This document shows positions 1-8,268 of a stretch of 64,000 nt of DNA, in pieces. Numbering within the stretch: position 1 is the first letter of the stretch; each line of letters opens with the position of its first letter. Below the pieces are notes generated by a model. It saw nothing but the letters and a program-made list of their open reading frames with translations. It was not told the DNA's origin and ran no database searches. The translations under genes were made by a program, and so were the position numbers. The DNA is from Dehalobacter restrictus DSM 9455 (GTDB lineage Bacteria > Bacillota > Desulfitobacteriia > Desulfitobacteriales > Syntrophobotulaceae): contig NZ_CP007033.1 of the NCBI RefSeq assembly GCF_000512895.1, forward strand, positions 1,537,001 through 1,601,000. The letters run 5' to 3'.

Positions 1-378
1 TGCCCTGGCCAGGGCGTCATGCACCCGTACCAGGGAAAGCTCTTCATTTCCGACCTGCTGGAGATTGGAGACCCTTCGGTACAAACCATGCTTATTGGTA
101 TCCGGCCAGACAATAAAGCCGCCCTGCCGGATTGCCTCAAAAGTCATATGCAAACCTGTCTGTTCACCGGAAAGCAGGATTTCTGACAATCCTTGTCTTT
201 TCCGCTTGTCTGACGGTACCGCCGATACCCGGTCGTCATAGTATTCCTGCAGTAATTGATACAAAGCTTTTGCCAGTTCGGGTTCCTCCAGATGCAGCAC
301 CGTAAAATCCCCGGGTAAGGACCACTCCGTATCCCCGAGCAGCGGATGCCCCTGCAGCCCAATCTTATCAATCCTCAT
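1..378 (-). CDS. YhaN/SbcC-like ATPase, N-terminal part (runs off the window)
   Basis: The frame is open from an ATG at 378 to the window edge (126 codons). The product begins MRIDKIGLQG, the usual opening of SbcC/YhaN-type ABC ATPases, and its start overlaps the end of the upstream nuclease-like gene by 11 bases, as in yhaO-yhaN pairs. Where such proteins carry the Walker A loop (GPNEAGKST-like, about residue 35) this one reads HLEEPELAKALYQ, so the glycines and the GK[ST] core are missing. The rest of the protein, including any Walker B or coiled coil, is outside the window. The family call rests on gene pairing and the N-terminus. Loss of ATP binding is inferred from the missing loop. Confidence 0.6.
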   Translation of the reverse strand, partial: MRIDKIGLQGHPLLGDTEWSLPGDFTVLHLEEPELAKALYQLLQEYYDDRVSAVPSDKRKRQGLSEILLSGEQTGLHMTFEAIRQGGFIVWPDTNKHGLYRRVSNLQQVGNEELSLVRVHDALARA

Positions 379-1522
379 AATCTTCCCGTCCCTGACTGAT
401 TGCGGCCAATCCAATTTTCTGAACTAATTCCCAACGCCGCTGTTCTTCAGGCCGGTTTTCTGAAGAAAGGCGTTTTTGGATCTCTCTCCTGAATACTTCG
501 GTTAAATCCGGGAAGCCGCTGGTTTGGCGTCTTATAACATTGCCATCGGCGCAAAGAGCCGGACCAGACTGGGATGTATGGTAAACCTCAAAGTAGCTGA
601 AGTCTTCGGAGAGAAGCTGATGCAAAGTCTGGACTGTACTTTCCTGATCCAGATATGGCCCAGACAGAACAATCCGGAACAAATCCCTTTGCCGTTCTTC
701 TTTCGTTGTATCCGCCAAAAGCCCGCTAGCAATCTCATTCGGTTCAGCCGCCTGCGGCCAGAACTTTTCAATATAGTTCCGTCTGCCAAGTTCCACAAAA
801 TCAACCTGTGTCAATTTCCCGTCTGTTTCTCCAAAAAGCACGCCATGCGGTCCGCTGTCCTGAAAACTCCTGGCTTCAGGTGATCCGCAATCTGCCCAGA
901 AAGTATCACCGATCTGATGCAGCCCACTGAATTTCTGCTGATGCCCTAACGCCAGATAGGTTAAACCACTTGCTGTAATCGTCTCTGGTTCCAGAGGAAT
1001 AAACCTATCCGTATTTTGTGGGGACGCTATCTCTGCATGGAGCAGCATCATCTGAATAGGTACGTTGTGTAAGGCAGGCTGAATCATCCCCAGATCAATC
1101 CGCTCCTGACGGTAATTCGTCCATCCCGAGCCATAGATGACAGTTCCTTTGGCCGGAATTTCAATATGGCTGACGCCCCCCGCAAAGATATGAACATTAT
1201 CGGGCCATTCAGCAAAACGGTAGGCCGAAGAAATGACCAAAGGATCCTTATCCCCAGGAGTGATAAAGACACGGGTGTCCTTCAAGCCGGAGAACGACCT
1301 GTAGACACGTTCGACCGTTTCTTTACGCGCATTCTCTTGGTCGAATAAATCCCCTGTCACATACAGAAAATCCACTTTTTCTTTTTGGCAAAGCGTCAGG
1401 ACGGCTTCGAAAGTATGCCATAAGTCCTGATTGCGCATTGCTGTCCAGCAAGCCGGTCCTTCCCAAGAACGGCTGTCAAATTGAAATCCGGCACAATGCA
1501 CAAAACGGATGGTACTCGCCAT
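368..1522 (-). CDS. YhaO/SbcD-like metallophosphoesterase with degenerate active site
   Basis: About 384 residues, resembling the YhaO/SbcD/Mre11 exonuclease family, which normally works with an SbcC/YhaN ATPase in DNA end processing. I start it at the ATG at 1522, which has GAGGTG just upstream; an in-frame GTG at 1537 has no site. The five phosphoesterase motifs can be placed, but most are damaged. DxH near residue 12 reads GFQ, GDxxD at 57-61 is intact, GNHD at 90-93 reads GDKD, the HA pair at 162 is kept, and the final GHxH at 193-196 reads GHQQ. Several metal ligands are therefore missing, and nuclease activity is doubtful. The reading frame is intact and well spaced, so the protein looks maintained and not decayed. 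Confidence 0.75.
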   Translation of the reverse strand: MASTIRFVHCAGFQFDSRSWEGPACWTAMRNQDLWHTFEAVLTLCQKEKVDFLYVTGDLFDQENARKETVERVYRSFSGLKDTRVFITPGDKDPLVISSAYRFAEWPDNVHIFAGGVSHIEIPAKGTVIYGSGWTNYRQERIDLGMIQPALHNVPIQMMLLHAEIASPQNTDRFIPLEPETITASGLTYLALGHQQKFSGLHQIGDTFWADCGSPEARSFQDSGPHGVLFGETDGKLTQVDFVELGRRNYIEKFWPQAAEPNEIASGLLADTTKEERQRDLFRIVLSGPYLDQESTVQTLHQLLSEDFSYFEVYHTSQSGPALCADGNVIRRQTSGFPDLTEVFRREIQKRLSSENRPEEQRRWELVQKIGLAAISQGREDYED

Positions 1523-1704
1523 TTTTTCACACCTCACCCTGATAACACCAAAACATCAATCGCTCGTCACTTACCAGCCATGTAAACATCGCAGCAAGCG
1601 GGCTGTTTGCAGCCAATACGATTTCCCAAGTATGCTGTTATGTTAGTTCTTGGAGACCCCGGCAAATTCCTGCTTACAATTGCAACTTACTTTTTAGCTC
1701 GATA

Positions 1705-1740
1705 AAAAATAGAAAATAAAAGCCAGAAATCTTCTGGCTA
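1705..1740 (-). terminator. Rho-independent terminator of the 5'-nucleotidase gene
   Basis: On the minus strand an 8-bp stem (AGCCAGAA/TTCTGGCT, 1721-1739) with a three-base loop is followed by a T-rich run. It lies 35 bases after the stop codon at 1775. Confidence 0.8.
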
Positions 1741-1774
1741 AGATTCTGCATATTTTCATACAGAAAAACCGCAT

Positions 1775-2947
1775 TTAGACAGATTTCTGGTTGATTCGAG
1801 CCAAGCGTCTGCGGCGGACAGCGATCCTGTAAATCGCAAAAATAATCAGCGCTATAACAACAAGAACAACAGTGTAGACCGTCAGGGTTATTTTGTTCGG
1901 ATTGGCGAGCAGGGATATTGGATGATGACTGTTGTCTACCACTTTTCTTCCAAGTACCATGCCGTAATCATCGGAAATCGTTGGAACTCCGCCGACTTTA
2001 GCAAATGACTGAAGATATAAGGCGAGGGCCTGCCATTCTTTGACTTCGGCATTATTTCCGGCTGTGTCTTTGACGATCTGGGCTTCAAAATCTGTAACCG
2101 GCGTACCTTCTTCTGTTTTCGGCACAATCGATAATAGACCGTAAGATTTATCGCCGACGATCGAAAGCATCTGAGCAGAATACAAACCAGCAACCACCCT
2201 GTATAATTTGGTATCGTCAATCTCTTCAATAGAGCCGTCCGGCTTCTGCAATACGGCGTCAGTGACCTTATTGAATATCATCCGGTTTGGATTATACGTG
2301 AAGTTAATACCTGACATGAACAACTGGGCTTCAGCCATCATCGGCGAGATCGAGGCATCTACTTCGCACAGGGTCTTTAATTCCTGGCCGGTTAAATAGA
2401 CAGAAACCAGCGGATACCCCGGAATATTATCCGGACCGATCCCGAGGGAGCTTACGCTAAAAGCGTCTGCTGCCGTGATCGCCCCTTTAAAGAAGGTACC
2501 TCTGATCGTCCCGGCAGGTACAACTGCGACATCCACCGGAACATAGCCGGAACCTTCCGCCTTCTTCACAGCATAAACGTAGGCATCGGAAATCAGGTTG
2601 GCCAATGGATCTTCCTGATGCGTATTCAATAAGTCGTTGACCTTCCGAAAGTTATAGGGGGATTCTGCCAACACTTGATCATAATTTAACTGAAACGGTG
2701 TAAAGAATTTGTCCTGAACCTGCTGCTTGAACTGACTTACAATACCGGCAATCTGCTGATCCTCAGACAGGCTTTCATCGATTGCCGGCAGACGGTAAGC
2801 GACAAGTCCCCAGTCTGAAGAACCGGATTTTTGAGAAATTTGCAAAACACCGAGGTACTTGCAGCTGTCTCCGGCGGAACAAATAAGTGTCTTGCCTTTG
2901 ATGATCGGTTCTTCAAGTTTGGTGTGGGTATGGCCACTGATAATCAC
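1775..2947 (-). CDS. 5'-nucleotidase family protein, C-terminal part (out of frame with its N-terminal part)
   Basis: This frame encodes the last metal-binding motif of a metallophosphoesterase (SGHTHT, residues 4-9), a 5'-nucleotidase C-terminal substrate domain, and a C-terminal membrane segment followed by RRRR (about residues 350-382). It cannot be an independent enzyme, because the other metal ligands lie in the preceding reading frame (2944-3747). The two frames overlap by four bases. A -1 shift at the A-run at 2962-2968 joins them into one protein of about 655 residues with the sequence KKVPDIDVIISGHTHT across the joint, which matches the family. The whole protein would be exported and anchored by its C-terminus and would hydrolyse extracellular nucleotides or cyclic phosphodiesters. 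The annotated ATG at 2947 has no convincing ribosome site of its own. Confidence 0.8.
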   Translation of the reverse strand: MIISGHTHTKLEEPIIKGKTLICSAGDSCKYLGVLQISQKSGSSDWGLVAYRLPAIDESLSEDQQIAGIVSQFKQQVQDKFFTPFQLNYDQVLAESPYNFRKVNDLLNTHQEDPLANLISDAYVYAVKKAEGSGYVPVDVAVVPAGTIRGTFFKGAITAADAFSVSSLGIGPDNIPGYPLVSVYLTGQELKTLCEVDASISPMMAEAQLFMSGINFTYNPNRMIFNKVTDAVLQKPDGSIEEIDDTKLYRVVAGLYSAQMLSIVGDKSYGLLSIVPKTEEGTPVTDFEAQIVKDTAGNNAEVKEWQALALYLQSFAKVGGVPTISDDYGMVLGRKVVDNSHHPISLLANPNKITLTVYTVVLVVIALIIFAIYRIAVRRRRLARINQKSV

Positions 2948-3747
2948 ATCAATATCGGGAACTTTTTTGCCAGGATCTGGTCTTCAGATTCGGATGCCTT
3001 TTCCCAGGTCCCGGAATGGGATAAGCAGACAATTAAATCAACCTTTTCCTGGTCTTTCAGGATCGAAACGATCCGTTCGGCGTTCGCGACTTGATCCGTG
3101 AATTCCACTTCGGCTTTCGGTGCGTTGGATGCCGCATCGTTTCCAATCAGGCCAAAAACACCGATCTTTACCCCATTCTTTTCAACGACGGTGTATTCGG
3201 TGATCCCATAATCCTGATAAGCCTGTTGCAGAGCTGCCAGCGAAGGCGTTAAGCTGCCGTCCTCCTTGGCCGGAAAGGCAATATTGGCCTGAACGATCCG
3301 GGGCGAAATCTCCCCGTTTTTCCGCGCAGCAACAGCTGCCTGAAGGCTGTCGGCCAGTCCGGAAGCCCTGTAGTCATATTCGTGATTACCCGGGGTTACA
3401 ACATCATACCCCATCTGCCCCATAACGCGAAGCTCCGGGGAGTCTGTCCGAAAAATCGTCTGAAATGGCGTTCCCATGGAATAATCTCCGGCATCGAGGA
3501 GCAATGCATCCGGGTCACCCTCTTTCTCGGCAGCAATGGCGCTCTGGAGTCTGGCAAATCCGCCTGACTGATTTATCACACCGTTTTGTTCGTCTTTGAC
3601 CGGCAGGAGATGATCATGCATGTCATGTGTAAACAAAATCGTCATACTCTTCTGAGTTTCGGCCGAGGCAATAGGAGAATTAATGGGCAAAACAAACATT
3701 GTGCCAATCAGGAAAGCAACCAAAGCAAATTGGATCCTTTTCATCAT
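2944..3747 (-). CDS. 5'-nucleotidase family protein, signal peptide and metallophosphoesterase part
   Basis: The 267-residue frame starts at an ATG pair with GGAGGG six bases upstream. It has a signal peptide (KR, then a hydrophobic core, with SAE near residue 29), followed by the calcineurin-like motifs THDMHDH, DAGD, PGNHEYD and LSHSG. It stops at TGA in the middle of the domain, just before SGHTHT, which continues in the -1 frame. The gene is transcribed away from a CTAT microsatellite that lies immediately upstream. It may be a pseudogene, a sequencing error in an A6 run, or a programmed frameshift; see the separate site entry. Confidence 0.85.
   Translation of the reverse strand: MMKRIQFALVAFLIGTMFVLPINSPIASAETQKSMTILFTHDMHDHLLPVKDEQNGVINQSGGFARLQSAIAAEKEGDPDALLLDAGDYSMGTPFQTIFRTDSPELRVMGQMGYDVVTPGNHEYDYRASGLADSLQAAVAARKNGEISPRIVQANIAFPAKEDGSLTPSLAALQQAYQDYGITEYTVVEKNGVKIGVFGLIGNDAASNAPKAEVEFTDQVANAERIVSILKDQEKVDLIVCLSHSGTWEKASESEDQILAKKFPILM
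2962..2968 (-). other. Slippery heptamer A AAA AAG at the 5'-nucleotidase frame joint
   Basis: In the zero frame the codons read GCA AAA AAG TTC, giving the classical bacterial -1 slippage heptamer X XXY YYZ. Stepping back one base continues as V-P-D-I-D-V-I-I-S-G-H, exactly restoring the family sequence. I see no strong stem-loop just downstream and no clear stimulatory Shine-Dalgarno upstream, so a simple missing A is at least as likely. Confidence 0.5.
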
Positions 3748-3762
3748 CTTTCCCTCCTCATT

Positions 3763-3831
3763 TCTATATCTATGCTATCGGTCTACCTATCTGTCAATCA
3801 ATCTATCTATCCGTCTATCCGTCTATCTATG
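3763..3831. repeat. Imperfect tetranucleotide (CTAT/CTGT) microsatellite
   Basis: About 70 bases with a four-base period (CTAT, CTAC, CTGT and CCGT variants). It covers the stop codon of the lysophospholipase gene (3823-3825) and lies just upstream of the ribosome site of the 5'-nucleotidase, so changes in repeat number would alter the leader or promoter spacing of that gene. Confidence 0.75.
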
Positions 3832-4776
3832 CGCTATGTTATTCTTACCAATCTTGGAACTTAGCCACTGAATTATATCCTGAAGAACTTGAGAACGGTC
3901 CGTTTCATTGTGCAGTTCATGTCTGCAGTTTTCATATTGCTTTACAGTAACATCACGGATTCCAGCTTGTTGGTAACGCAGACGCAGAGCTGTGATAATT
4001 TCTCCGTAGTGGCCGACAGGATCCATTTGGCCGGAGAGGATCAGAATCGGAATGTCTTTCGGGATCTTCCTGATGTTAGACTTCTTTTGTACTTGCAAAA
4101 TTCCGGCAAAAAAATCATGATAGAACGCTAAAGTACAGGTTCCCCCGCAGTAACTATCCTGAATATATTCATCGACAACAAGCAGATTGGTGGTAAGCCA
4201 GTCAAATTCCGTCCTGTTTTCTGCGCACCGGGCATTGAAGTTTTTAAAAGTCAGCTCGTGAATGAATTTGCTTTTGTAAAGCTTTCCTTTGACCAGAGCT
4301 ATCATCCGACATAAAAAACGGCCAAAATACAGCATAAACGTCGTGTCTCCGCCCGGGCCGGATAAAATAAACCCCTGTACTCCCTGCTCATCTCCATAGA
4401 GATGCATATAATGCTGAAGAATAAAGCTTCCCATACTATGACCAAAAATGAACAACGGCAGTCCGGGATTTTCTTTTTTGATCAGAGCAACAGAATCATA
4501 GACATCATGTACCATAAGGTTCCAGCCGTCTTGACCCGCAAATCCTTCCATGCCTGCGGTTTCAGTTGTTTTGCCATGGCCTCTCTGGTCGTAGGCATAA
4601 ACAATGTACCCTGCCTCCGTCAACTCCCTGGCAAACGGCGCATATCTGCCGGAATGCTCCGATATCCCGTGGATAATCAAGATGATTGCTTTGGCGGGGA
4701 GCGTATCCGGCTCCCATTTGGTTGCAAATATTTGATCTGAAGGATGGATATTCCAGTAGCTTTGCTTTTCTCTCAT
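3823..4776 (-). CDS. Alpha/beta hydrolase, lysophospholipase / monoacylglycerol lipase type
   Basis: A 317-residue serine hydrolase of the lysophospholipase (Hydrolase_4) family. Visible are the oxyanion region IHGISEHSGRY (about residues 35-45), the YDQRGHG motif, the nucleophile elbow GHSMG (about 111-115), an acid in GQMDP and a catalytic histidine in CRHELHNE near the C-terminus. No signal peptide is present, so it should act in the cytoplasm or at the inner membrane face on mono- or lysoglycerides. The ATG at 4776 has AAGGGG upstream. The gene stands alone, with a 15-bp palindrome in its upstream region. Its last codons lie inside the CTAT microsatellite. Confidence 0.85.
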   Translation of the reverse strand: MREKQSYWNIHPSDQIFATKWEPDTLPAKAIILIIHGISEHSGRYAPFARELTEAGYIVYAYDQRGHGKTTETAGMEGFAGQDGWNLMVHDVYDSVALIKKENPGLPLFIFGHSMGSFILQHYMHLYGDEQGVQGFILSGPGGDTTFMLYFGRFLCRMIALVKGKLYKSKFIHELTFKNFNARCAENRTEFDWLTTNLLVVDEYIQDSYCGGTCTLAFYHDFFAGILQVQKKSNIRKIPKDIPILILSGQMDPVGHYGEIITALRLRYQQAGIRDVTVKQYENCRHELHNETDRSQVLQDIIQWLSSKIGKNNIAHR

Positions 4777-4842
4777 GCTATTTCCCCTTACGGCAAATTA
4801 GAGGTGTGGTATCCGAGGTGTGTGTATCCGTTTAATGAAAAC

Positions 4843-4857
4843 ATTCATTTAATGAAT
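4843..4857. promoter_or_regulatory. Palindrome upstream of the lysophospholipase gene
   Basis: ATTCATTTAATGAAT is a perfect 7-1-7 palindrome, and a related half (TTTAATGAA) lies a few bases before it. It is the only obvious operator-like element between the divergent lipase and NlpC/P60 genes. The binding protein is unknown. Confidence 0.4.
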
Positions 4858-5028
4858 CACACCTAATATATCATCTTGAAGACAAATTATCATCCTTTTC
4901 CCACGTTATAAATATTTCCAGAATTTTGGACATGCCTTTTTTCCAATGAATTGTTAAAATACTGGTAAGAAGCGAACGAGACCGGTACAGAATTCCAGAT
5001 GAAAAAATTTGACGCGTGGAGGATTTCA

Positions 5029-5706
5029 ATGACGAAAAAAATGGTTGTTACGCTGCTTCTTTCTGCAATCCTGATTCTCGGCTTAGCTCAGGTAACGTCT
5101 GCTGCCCTCGGCGATACACTTCTGAAGACAGGCTCGACGGGGTCGGATGTCGTAGAACTACAAACCAAACTTAACTGTCTGGGTTACAGCGTCGGCACAG
5201 TGGACGGAATTTTCGGACTCAAAACACAAGCCGGTGTCATCGCTTTTCAGAAAGCCAAGAATTTATCGGCTGACGGAATTGTTGGGCCGATCACGGCTTC
5301 AGCCATAAACACCGCCTATACGAATAAAGCGCAGGGCGTCAAAGCCAGCGCGATTGTTGCGACGGCCCAGAAATACATTGGTGTCCCCTACAAATACGGA
5401 GGTACTTCCCCATCGACTGGATTTGATTGTTCCGGATTTGTTCAATATGTTTTTGCGCAAAACGGCATTACCCTGCCGCGTATTTCCAGGGACCAGTACC
5501 TGGTTGGCAAAGCGGTCAGTTTCGCTAATTTACAACCGGGAGATATCGTTTTCTTTTCAATTGCCAAAAACGGTGTCGTTGATCATGAGGGGATTTACAT
5601 TGGCAATAACCAGTTTATCAATGCTTCAAGCTCCAAAGGTGTTGCTGTTTATAGTTTCGGAACCTATTGGAAATCTGTCTATCTCGGGGCAAAACGGGTG
5701 ATTTAG
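5029..5706 (+). CDS. Secreted cell-wall hydrolase, peptidoglycan-binding plus NlpC/P60 domain
   Basis: A 225-residue protein. I start it at the ATG at 5029, because GGAGG sits six bases before it and the product then begins with a clean signal peptide (MTKKMVV, hydrophobic core, TSAAL). An earlier ATG at 4999 would put ten extra residues before it. A PG_binding_1 domain follows (about 30-90: GSDVVELQTKL, DGIFG, FQ), then an NlpC/P60 domain (about 105-225) with the catalytic cysteine in FDCSGF and the histidine in DHEGIYIG. The third polar residue position reads N (INASS). It would cut cell-wall stem peptides at the cell surface. It is a single gene with a terminator directly behind it. Confidence 0.9.
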   Translation: MTKKMVVTLLLSAILILGLAQVTSAALGDTLLKTGSTGSDVVELQTKLNCLGYSVGTVDGIFGLKTQAGVIAFQKAKNLSADGIVGPITASAINTAYTNKAQGVKASAIVATAQKYIGVPYKYGGTSPSTGFDCSGFVQYVFAQNGITLPRISRDQYLVGKAVSFANLQPGDIVFFSIAKNGVVDHEGIYIGNNQFINASSSKGVAVYSFGTYWKSVYLGAKRVI

Positions 5707-5760
5707 TGGTTATATGAATCATGTTCATTTCGTCGGCTGAAATATATTTATTCATTTATT

Positions 5761-5802
5761 GAGAATGTCCGGATCGAATAATATCTGACATTCTCATTTT
5801 TT
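5761..5802 (+). terminator. Rho-independent terminator after the NlpC/P60 gene
   Basis: Nine-base arms GAGAATGTC (5761-5769) and GACATTCTC (5787-5795) form a hairpin followed by a T-run. Confidence 0.8.
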
Positions 5803-5925
5803 CTGACCTTGTGGCTTATTCGTTTATCAGTAAAAGTATTTAAAAAAAATCGCAGATTGTGTTATATTAAGACAAAACACAAATCAGTCTGCTAGCTTAT
5901 CCTTTATGGACAGAAAGGACATCAT

Positions 5926-6585
5926 ATGCCTGCGAACCATCCGAAAAAACATTCGCATCATCAACCTAATCGGCACAATCACTCCACTCAGCATCAGCAA
6001 TCCTGCAACTGTGGCCATGACCATTCCCAGAAGACCGGCCATGCCGTTCATGTTCATGATGCTGAATCCTGTCCGGTCTGCAGTGGTTCGGAAACCATTA
6101 CGCCGGAAGAATACCTAAATAAAATTGAGGAAGCCGTAAATAAGCTCCCTCAAAATAAAACCAGGGACAGAATGCACCGGCTGATTGTCCTGACAGCCGG
6201 CACAGCCGCCTCGGCCGCTGAACACAAGGATACCATCCTGCTTCAAATCACAGAGGTATATCTGACGCTGCGCCTGGCGGAGGAATCCGGTCAAACGCTG
6301 GCTCCCGAGGACGCCCAACGTCTTTTCCGCGAACTTTCCGGGCAGGCCGGCCTTGCGCTTACTGCCAAATATGGTCTGGAAGGATTGACCAGGGTTGGCT
6401 TGGACGCAGACTCAAGCAGCACGCCGGGAACAGCCTCGCTTGTGTTTATTAGCTGCTATGCAATCGGCAAAGTATTGATGCAATATTTCAGGAAGCAAAA
6501 GGAAGGCTCCGCCTTGGCCGCTGAAGAAATCAAAGACTGCTTTCGGGCAGCGAAGGCCGAAGCAGAACGATTGGCACGAGAATAA
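5926..6585 (+). CDS. Hypothetical protein with His/Cys-rich N-terminus
   Basis: 219 residues, start ATG 5926 with AGAAAGGA upstream. The first 55 residues hold well over a dozen histidines plus CNCGHDH and CPVC, a likely metal-binding or metallochaperone-like tail. The remaining 150 residues are mainly helical and alanine-rich, with a glycine-containing segment (ALTAKYGLEGLTRVG, about 143-157) and one mildly hydrophobic stretch. I do not recognise a family for the folded part. It is a single gene converging on ylmH, with no metal gene beside it. Metal binding is inferred from composition only. Confidence 0.7.
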   Translation: MPANHPKKHSHHQPNRHNHSTQHQQSCNCGHDHSQKTGHAVHVHDAESCPVCSGSETITPEEYLNKIEEAVNKLPQNKTRDRMHRLIVLTAGTAASAAEHKDTILLQITEVYLTLRLAEESGQTLAPEDAQRLFRELSGQAGLALTAKYGLEGLTRVGLDADSSSTPGTASLVFISCYAIGKVLMQYFRKQKEGSALAAEEIKDCFRAAKAEAERLARE

Positions 6586-6614
6586 ATTTGGGTATTTATT
6601 TCAAGAGCGTTGTA

Positions 6615-7418
6615 CTAGACATACTTTTTAATCACGATGGACTGGCGGCCTTTTTTAGAAAGTCCGCCTACTTCCTGAAGCTTGATTTTTCCGAAGCCGC
6701 GCAGAGATAGCGTATCCCCTTCCGCAACTGTCTTATCTGTTTTGTCACATTCCAGCGAATTTAGCATGACCTTCCCGGATTCAACATATTCCCCCGCTTT
6801 GGTACGGCTTAAGTTAAAACCTGCCGCGACCACACTGTCCAGCCGTAATGAGGCTACGGTGTCTTTCAGCAGAAGAACTTTTTCTTCCGGTATTTGCAGC
6901 AATCCCGCAGAGATGATTGCTGTTTTTATTTTGACACGGCCAACTGATTCCAGATTGTTTATCAGGAACGGCAGGATTTCTTTCAGGACAATCAGATCAC
7001 AGCTTTTTTCTGTGACCAGAATGTCACCGACCGTTTCCCGTTTGATTCCTGCCCCCATCAAACTGCCTAGGAAATCCCGATGCGACAGGCCGCTGTCTGC
7101 AGGATATTCCGCCCGGATAAAAGCTAATGGGCAATATTCATCATCCTGAATGACCTGTTCGGGCTCCAAGTAGTCCGGAAAAAAGACCAATACGGTACGC
7201 TCAGCCCCTTCATAGCCTCCCCAGAAAAAGTGCCGGGATCTTCCGTCCGTAATAAGCATATTTTCGGCCAAAGACCGCTGCTGCTGATTGCAGAACCTTG
7301 TAAAGGTCGGAATATTCTTTTTCTCGGATTCTTCAAGCTTGTCAAGGACCCGGGCAAGCAGTAGCCTGCTTTCTTCATCCTGGGCATATTTTTTGACGAT
7401 TTCGTTTTTATTAATCAT
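6615..7418 (-). CDS. ylmH: YlmH-family S4 RNA-binding protein
   Basis: 267 residues matching the YlmH family. An N-terminal region of about 175 residues (FTRFCNQQQ, FFWGGYEGAERTVLVFFPDY, HRDFLGSLMGAGIKRETVGDI) is followed by a C-terminal S4 domain (LRLDSVVAAGFNLSRTKAGEYVESGKVMLN, about 190-220) that binds structured RNA. In other Firmicutes the gene lies in the ylm cell-division cluster and the protein is linked to rescue of stalled ribosomes. Here it is away from that cluster. The ATG at 7418 has AAAAGGA upstream. Confidence 0.9.
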   Translation of the reverse strand: MINKNEIVKKYAQDEESRLLLARVLDKLEESEKKNIPTFTRFCNQQQRSLAENMLITDGRSRHFFWGGYEGAERTVLVFFPDYLEPEQVIQDDEYCPLAFIRAEYPADSGLSHRDFLGSLMGAGIKRETVGDILVTEKSCDLIVLKEILPFLINNLESVGRVKIKTAIISAGLLQIPEEKVLLLKDTVASLRLDSVVAAGFNLSRTKAGEYVESGKVMLNSLECDKTDKTVAEGDTLSLRGFGKIKLQEVGGLSKKGRQSIVIKKYV

Positions 7419-7503
7419 GCAGCATCCTTTTAAGAACTTTTAAACAATTATTTCTTATATATCTATTGTACTGATTTTCAACGTATTCAATTAGTTTGAT
7501 GGC

Positions 7504-8265
7504 TCACCTGATGATCAGTAATGCGTTACCGAGTGTAATACAGCCGAGTGCGATCACAATGCTCAACAGCGTGCCGACAAGATATTTTTCGGCGAAGTCC
7601 CGGTCGTTTAGCTGACTGAAACGCGCTAAACTTTTTGCTGCGAGCACAAAGCCAATGGCCCCGAGCTGCCCGTTCAGCCACAGTGTCAGTGTAATAAGCC
7701 GTTCCAGCACGCCGATCAGATACCCGCTTTTAATTAACTCGTTGGTATCCTCCTGATTCTGAAAATGAAATAAGATCAGGATCTTTTTGATAAAAATAGC
7801 GGCAGGCGACAGGCACAAGATATACAACAAGATGAGCACGGCACCGTTGTATAATTCCGGCCCCGTTAAATCCACCGAAATCCTGCCTAAGACACTTTCT
7901 CCGAGTCCGCTTGTTTCTGTAAGATAAAAGCCGCAGGCCAGGATAATCAGGATATGTAAAAACTGGTCGGCAACAAACAGGAAAAAATCTGTTTTTGCCA
8001 AGTCCGGCTGTTTGGCTGCATAATATTGAAGCAGACGGGTTCTGGAATAATCGATAGACAGGTGGCTTAGAACGATGATCAGCACTGCAAATATCATGTT
8101 ATTAACAGGTCCAAACCAGATTAGAGCCAGAATCAGAAGGACGGCATAGATCAGACAATGCCAGAGAAAGTACTTGATCTGGTCACGTTTTTTGGTAGCC
8201 ATTGCCGTGCTTTGCAGAATGAAGTCTCCAAGCAGATGGGCAATTATCGGCAGCAAAAAATTCAT
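7504..8265 (-). CDS. DUF3307 family membrane protein
   Basis: 253 residues with six or so hydrophobic segments and the DUF3307 opening LLPIIAHLLGDFILQS, with the conserved HLxxDFxLQ pattern. A second conserved region reads HLSIDYSR. Its function is unknown. It follows the SatD-family gene by three bases and has a GAGAGGTG ribosome site overlapping that gene's end, so the two are co-translated. The DUF3307-SatD pairing is common in Firmicutes, suggesting a joint role. Confidence 0.85.
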   Translation of the reverse strand: MNFLLPIIAHLLGDFILQSTAMATKKRDQIKYFLWHCLIYAVLLILALIWFGPVNNMIFAVLIIVLSHLSIDYSRTRLLQYYAAKQPDLAKTDFFLFVADQFLHILIILACGFYLTETSGLGESVLGRISVDLTGPELYNGAVLILLYILCLSPAAIFIKKILILFHFQNQEDTNELIKSGYLIGVLERLITLTLWLNGQLGAIGFVLAAKSLARFSQLNDRDFAEKYLVGTLLSIVIALGCITLGNALLIIR

Positions 8266-8268
8266 AAC

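Noticed and set aside
144-371. 75-residue frame on the minus strand
   Set aside because: It is a shifted reading of the YhaN-like gene, whose true frame starts at 378 and is open to the window edge.
3683-3950. Frames through the CTAT repeat
   Set aside because: Their Tyr/Leu/Ser-rich products come from the tetranucleotide repeat and opposite-strand coding DNA.
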